NCBI GenBank assembly: GCA_004563275.1
Contig: SFSZ01000007.1
Location: 29,599 to 93,598, forward strand
From: a bacterium
Lineage (GTDB): Bacteria; Bacillota_I; Bacilli_A; RF39; UBA660
Direction of reading: 5' to 3'
DNA length: 64,000 bases
Below the pieces are notes generated by a model, which was given only the letters and a program-made list of their open reading frames with translations, did no database searches and had not been told where the DNA came from. A program made the translations under genes and the position numbers. Positions 61,799 through 64,000 of this stretch are shown one piece after another; position 1 is the stretch's first letter; each line of letters begins with the position of its first letter.

Positions 61799-61830
61799 AA
61801 AGCCTCATAAATATATGAGGTTTTATTTTT
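61799..61830 (+). terminator. terminator after the YunG-Ada gene
   Basis: AAGCCTCAT, AAATAT, ATGAGGTTTT. Confidence 0.85.
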
Positions 61831-61887
61831 AACTTTAAATAAACATCATAATACCTTCTTTTATATATAATTTAAATAGGAGGACAT

Positions 61888-63120
61888 ATGAAAAAAATCT
61901 TAAAAAATTATAAAAGTACAATTATTCTAATTGGAGGTATTATTTTAGGCACCATAGTAGGTCTTATTTTTAAAGAAAAAGCAACTATTTTAAGTCCCTT
62001 AGGAGATATCTTTATTAATTTAATGTTTGTCGTTATAGTTCCTTTAGTATTTTTAACAATATCTAGTTCTATCATTAAAATGGAAAATCCTAAAAGACTA
62101 GGAAAAATAATGATTGTCATAATCTTAGTATTTCTTTTAATGTCACTTGTTGCAGCTTTCATAGGAATTGGAACTACTCATGCTATTAAAATAATTGATA
62201 GTGTTAATCAATCAGAAATTATGAATCTTTTAGATACAAGCATTACCAATACCCAAAAATTAAATATCTTAGAGAGAACAGCTAATCTTTTAACAGTTAA
62301 TGATTTTTATAAAATATTAAGTAAGGACAGTATAATCGCAATAATATTATTTGCTATAATCTTTGGCTTTACAGTTAAGAAAAGTAAATCTAAAGGTGAC
62401 AAAGTAAAAGAAATAATCTTAAGTTTAAATGACATTGTTATAAATATAGTCAATATAATTATGTATTATGCTCCAATTGGTCTTGGTTGTTATATTGCAT
62501 CATTAATTGGAACATATGGTGGTACTATTGCCGTGGGGTTCTTAAAAACATTTATTATCTATACTTTAGTATGTTTATTTGTATACATAGTAGTTTATAG
62601 TATTTATGCTTTAATAGCTGGAGGAACCAAAGCATTAAAAATATATTGGAAATCTATTATTCCATCAACATTTGCTGCACTTGCTACATGTTCATCAGCA
62701 GCTTGTATACCTATTAATATTAAAAGTACAAAAGAAATGGGCATTTCTGACGATATAGCTGAAACAACAATTCCTATGGGAACTAGTTTTCATAAAGATG
62801 GTTCTGTTATCGGTAGTGCTTTTAAAATAATGTTTCTTGTTTATTTATTTCAAACAAATACAAGCTTATCTACAATTATTATTACATCAATTCTAGCAAC
62901 TTTATTAATTACTGCTGTTCCAATTGGTGGAGGAACTATATCAGAAATGTTTATTTTACAATTATTAGGATTTCCAACATCAGCATTACCAATCTTAGCA
63001 GTTATTGCCACAATCATTGATGCTCCAGCAACTGTTTTAAATGTAGTTGGTGATGCATCTGCATCTTTACTAGTAGGTAGAATAGTAGATGGTAAAAATT
63101 TTTTAAAATCACTTAAATAA
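61888..63120 (+). CDS. dicarboxylate/amino acid:cation symporter (DAACS family)
   Basis: 410 residues with about eight membrane segments plus two hairpins, as in GltPh. Signatures are ILGTIVGLIFKE at the start, the HP1-type serine-rich ATCSSAACIPINI near 270, and MGTSFHKDGSVIGSAFKI near 305, then VPIGGGTISEM and DAPATVLNVVGDASAS near 380. Imports glutamate, aspartate, serine or dicarboxylates with Na+ or H+; which one is open. AGGAGG Shine-Dalgarno. Base use and layout look like core chromosome again. Confidence 0.93.
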   Translation: MKKILKNYKSTIILIGGIILGTIVGLIFKEKATILSPLGDIFINLMFVVIVPLVFLTISSSIIKMENPKRLGKIMIVIILVFLLMSLVAAFIGIGTTHAIKIIDSVNQSEIMNLLDTSITNTQKLNILERTANLLTVNDFYKILSKDSIIAIILFAIIFGFTVKKSKSKGDKVKEIILSLNDIVINIVNIIMYYAPIGLGCYIASLIGTYGGTIAVGFLKTFIIYTLVCLFVYIVVYSIYALIAGGTKALKIYWKSIIPSTFAALATCSSAACIPINIKSTKEMGISDDIAETTIPMGTSFHKDGSVIGSAFKIMFLVYLFQTNTSLSTIIITSILATLLITAVPIGGGTISEMFILQLLGFPTSALPILAVIATIIDAPATVLNVVGDASASLLVGRIVDGKNFLKSLK

Positions 63121-63165
63121 CTCTAATTCATGTTATAATATTCTTATTAAGAAAGAAGTGATAAC

Positions 63166-63543
63166 ATGGAAGAAAATAAAATTGAAACTGAAGCATTATT
63201 TACTGAATATGTTGATTTTGAAACATTTAGTAAATCTGACTTTAGAGTGGTAAAAATTAAAGATTGTGTTGCAGTACCAAAAAGCACAAAATTATTACAA
63301 TTTACTTTAGATGATGGAACTGAAAATGACCGTATTATTTTAAGTGGTATCCATGCATACTATGAACCAGAAGAACTAATCGGTAAAAATGTAATTGCTA
63401 TCTTAAATTTACCGCCAAGAAAAATGATGGGAATCGATTCTTGTGGAATGTTAATTTCTGCTGTACATACCGAAAATGGTAAAGAAAAATTAAATTTACT
63501 AATGGTAGATGAAAATATTCCAGCAGGTTCTAAACTATATTAA
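63166..63543 (+). CDS. free-standing tRNA-binding domain (MetRS beta/CsaA-like)
   Basis: 125 residues forming an EMAP-II/Trbp111-type OB fold: DFETFSKSDFRVVKIKDC, KLLQFTLDDGTENDRIILSGI and the family signature NLPPRKMMGIDSCGMLISA. It is like the C-terminal domain of MetRS (or CsaA). As metG here lacks such a domain, this protein may bind tRNA-Met for MetRS in trans (inference). GAAGTGAT Shine-Dalgarno; TATAAT near 63135. Confidence 0.88.
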   Translation: MEENKIETEALFTEYVDFETFSKSDFRVVKIKDCVAVPKSTKLLQFTLDDGTENDRIILSGIHAYYEPEELIGKNVIAILNLPPRKMMGIDSCGMLISAVHTENGKEKLNLLMVDENIPAGSKLY

Positions 63544-63550
63544 AATAAAT

Positions 63551-63576
63551 ATCGCTCAAAATAAGCGATGTTTTTT
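63551..63576 (+). terminator. terminator after the tRNA-binding domain gene
   Basis: ATCGCT, CAAAATA, AGCGAT, G and T6. Confidence 0.85.
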
Positions 63577-63613
63577 AATAATTATATATTTTTACACAAT
63601 AGTAAATAATGTA

Positions 63614-63644
63614 TTGAACGGTATTTACAACCAGGTAATATAAT
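63614..63644 (+). promoter_or_regulatory. relic promoter of the flavodoxin pseudogene
   Basis: TTGAAC (63614-63619), 19-bp spacer, TATAAT (63639-63644). A 19-bp spacer is typical of MerR-regulated promoters, but I see no convincing dyad in it. Confidence 0.4.
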
Positions 63645-63699
63645 TTAAATATAAAGTAAAGAAAGTAAATCAAGCACAAATAGTAATGTCTAAAGTAAC

Positions 63700-63888
63700 A
63701 AAATTAATGTTGTTTATTACACAGCTAAAGTACATACTGAAAAAGTATCTAAAATCATTGCTGAAAATTTAAATATTGATGTCTTTAAAATTGAACCCAA
63801 AGAATAATACACATAAGCTGATTTAAATTATAATAATTCTAATTCACGTGTAACGAAAGAACAAAACGATGAATCATTAATAAATATC
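63700..63888 (+). pseudogene. flavodoxin remnant
   Basis: Translating with stops gives KINVVYYTAKVHTEKVSKI, then FKIEPKE, stop, YT, stop, ADLNYNNSNSRVTKEQNDE. This follows the flavodoxin pattern (phosphate loop, then EPKEPYTxADLNWNDSNSRV). Two in-frame TAA codons and the missing ends show a dead gene. Confidence 0.75.
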
Positions 63889-63905
63889 CCTTATAAAATA
63901 ATAAA

Positions 63906-64000
63906 AAGAATGGAGTTACCAAAGAAGAACTAGCTAGCAACATAATTCATATTGCTTTCTATATTGGTTGATCAAAAGCAAGGGCATCATTCTATTTATC
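63906..64000 (+). pseudogene. carboxymuconolactone decarboxylase family remnant (runs off the right edge)
   Basis: KNGVTKEELASNIIHIAFYIG, stop (TGA), SKARASFYL. It matches the C-terminal helix pair of CMD/AhpD-like proteins, where Trp (TGG) follows AFYxG; here it is TGA. It lies immediately after the flavodoxin remnant with the middle of both genes missing. TGA is not read as Trp in this genome, so this is decay. Confidence 0.65.

Larger units (their letters stand above)
60675..61830 (+). mobile_element. cassette 6 of the secA array (YunG-Ada), right end not found
   Basis: Starts at R5, followed by direct and inverted AGATACC arms, a 200-bp gap, an extended -10 TGATATAAT at 61016-61024 and one gene with terminator. 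I find no further SEC-C core before the symporter gene, so the right boundary is lost or this gene is native. Confidence 0.4.

Noticed and set aside
54108..61830. A recombinase or transposase gene driving the secA cassettes
   Set aside because: None of the ten or so reading frames there has tyrosine (R-H-R-Y) or serine recombinase motifs or a DDE motif. The driver, if any, lies outside this window.
63614..63644. MerR-type operator in the 19-bp spacer before the flavodoxin remnant
   Set aside because: The spacing fits, but the spacer has no clear dyad symmetry and no MerR gene is nearby.
63950..64000. TGA read as tryptophan (genetic code 4)
   Set aside because: The TGA in the CMD remnant aligns with Trp, but all conserved genes here use TGG for Trp, none has internal TGA, and several genes (bofA, tatD, yabG) end in TGA.

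Overview
The window is a very AT-rich chromosomal segment from a low-GC, spore-forming-type Firmicute, most likely an uncultured gut Bacilli of the Erysipelotrichales/RF39/RFN20 kind (inference from gene order and base composition). It uses the standard bacterial code: Trp is TGG throughout and several genes end in TGA. It spans the replication origin: rpmH-rnpA-yidC-jag-mnmE run leftward and dnaA-dnaN-comK-recF-gyrB-gyrA run rightward from an oriC with DnaA boxes around 3424-3574.

From 12.4 to 29.1 kb the order closely follows the Bacillus subtilis origin region: ffs, tadA, dnaX, ebfC, recR, bofA, holB, yaaT, trmN6, then pth, mfd, spoVT-like, T-box/metG, tatD, a 3D-domain protein, ksgA, yabG, veg, spoVG, yabP, yabQ, divIC. 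Between gyrA and ffs lies a gene-free 0.7 kb with six perfect parS sites and other palindromes. bofA, yabG, yabP, yabQ and the SpoVT relative suggest endospore formation. At 29.1-36.2 kb come tmRNA, a patatin, several membrane or surface proteins of unclear role, LysM, tRNA-Cys and a lipid kinase. From 36 to 54 kb are yfhO, typA, rubrerythrin, a decayed IS3-type insertion, femX, eno, secG-rnr-smpB, a membrane-anchored amidase, an odd LytTR regulator, a cold-shock protein, hpf and secA.

The most unusual part is 54.06-61.8 kb, directly after secA. The last 45 bp of secA (15 codons of the SEC-C zinc motif, stop included) recur in frame at four more places, with a fifth truncated copy, each full copy followed by a secA-like terminator. 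The copies separate small gene cassettes, all in the secA orientation and each with its own apparent promoter: (1) GNAT; (2) GNAT, GNAT, PD-(D/E)XK-like protein, NERD protein; (3) CYTH-like; (4) Fic; (5) HIT-like; (6) YunG-Ada fusion. Pairs of 11-12 bp direct repeats lie about 100-125 bp on either side of most cores, as arm sites of a tyrosine recombinase would. No recombinase gene is present. The copies differ mostly at synonymous positions, so they look like fossil ends of different secA genes. I read this as a layered integration hotspot or gene-cassette array at the 3' end of secA.

The right edge has a dicarboxylate/amino-acid symporter, a free-standing MetRS-type tRNA-binding domain (metG here lacks one), and decayed flavodoxin and carboxymuconolactone decarboxylase relics. 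Other oddities are a frameshifting deletion in gyrB, a LytTR regulator with Glu at the phospho-acceptor position, and an IS inserted at the centre of a terminator palindrome.
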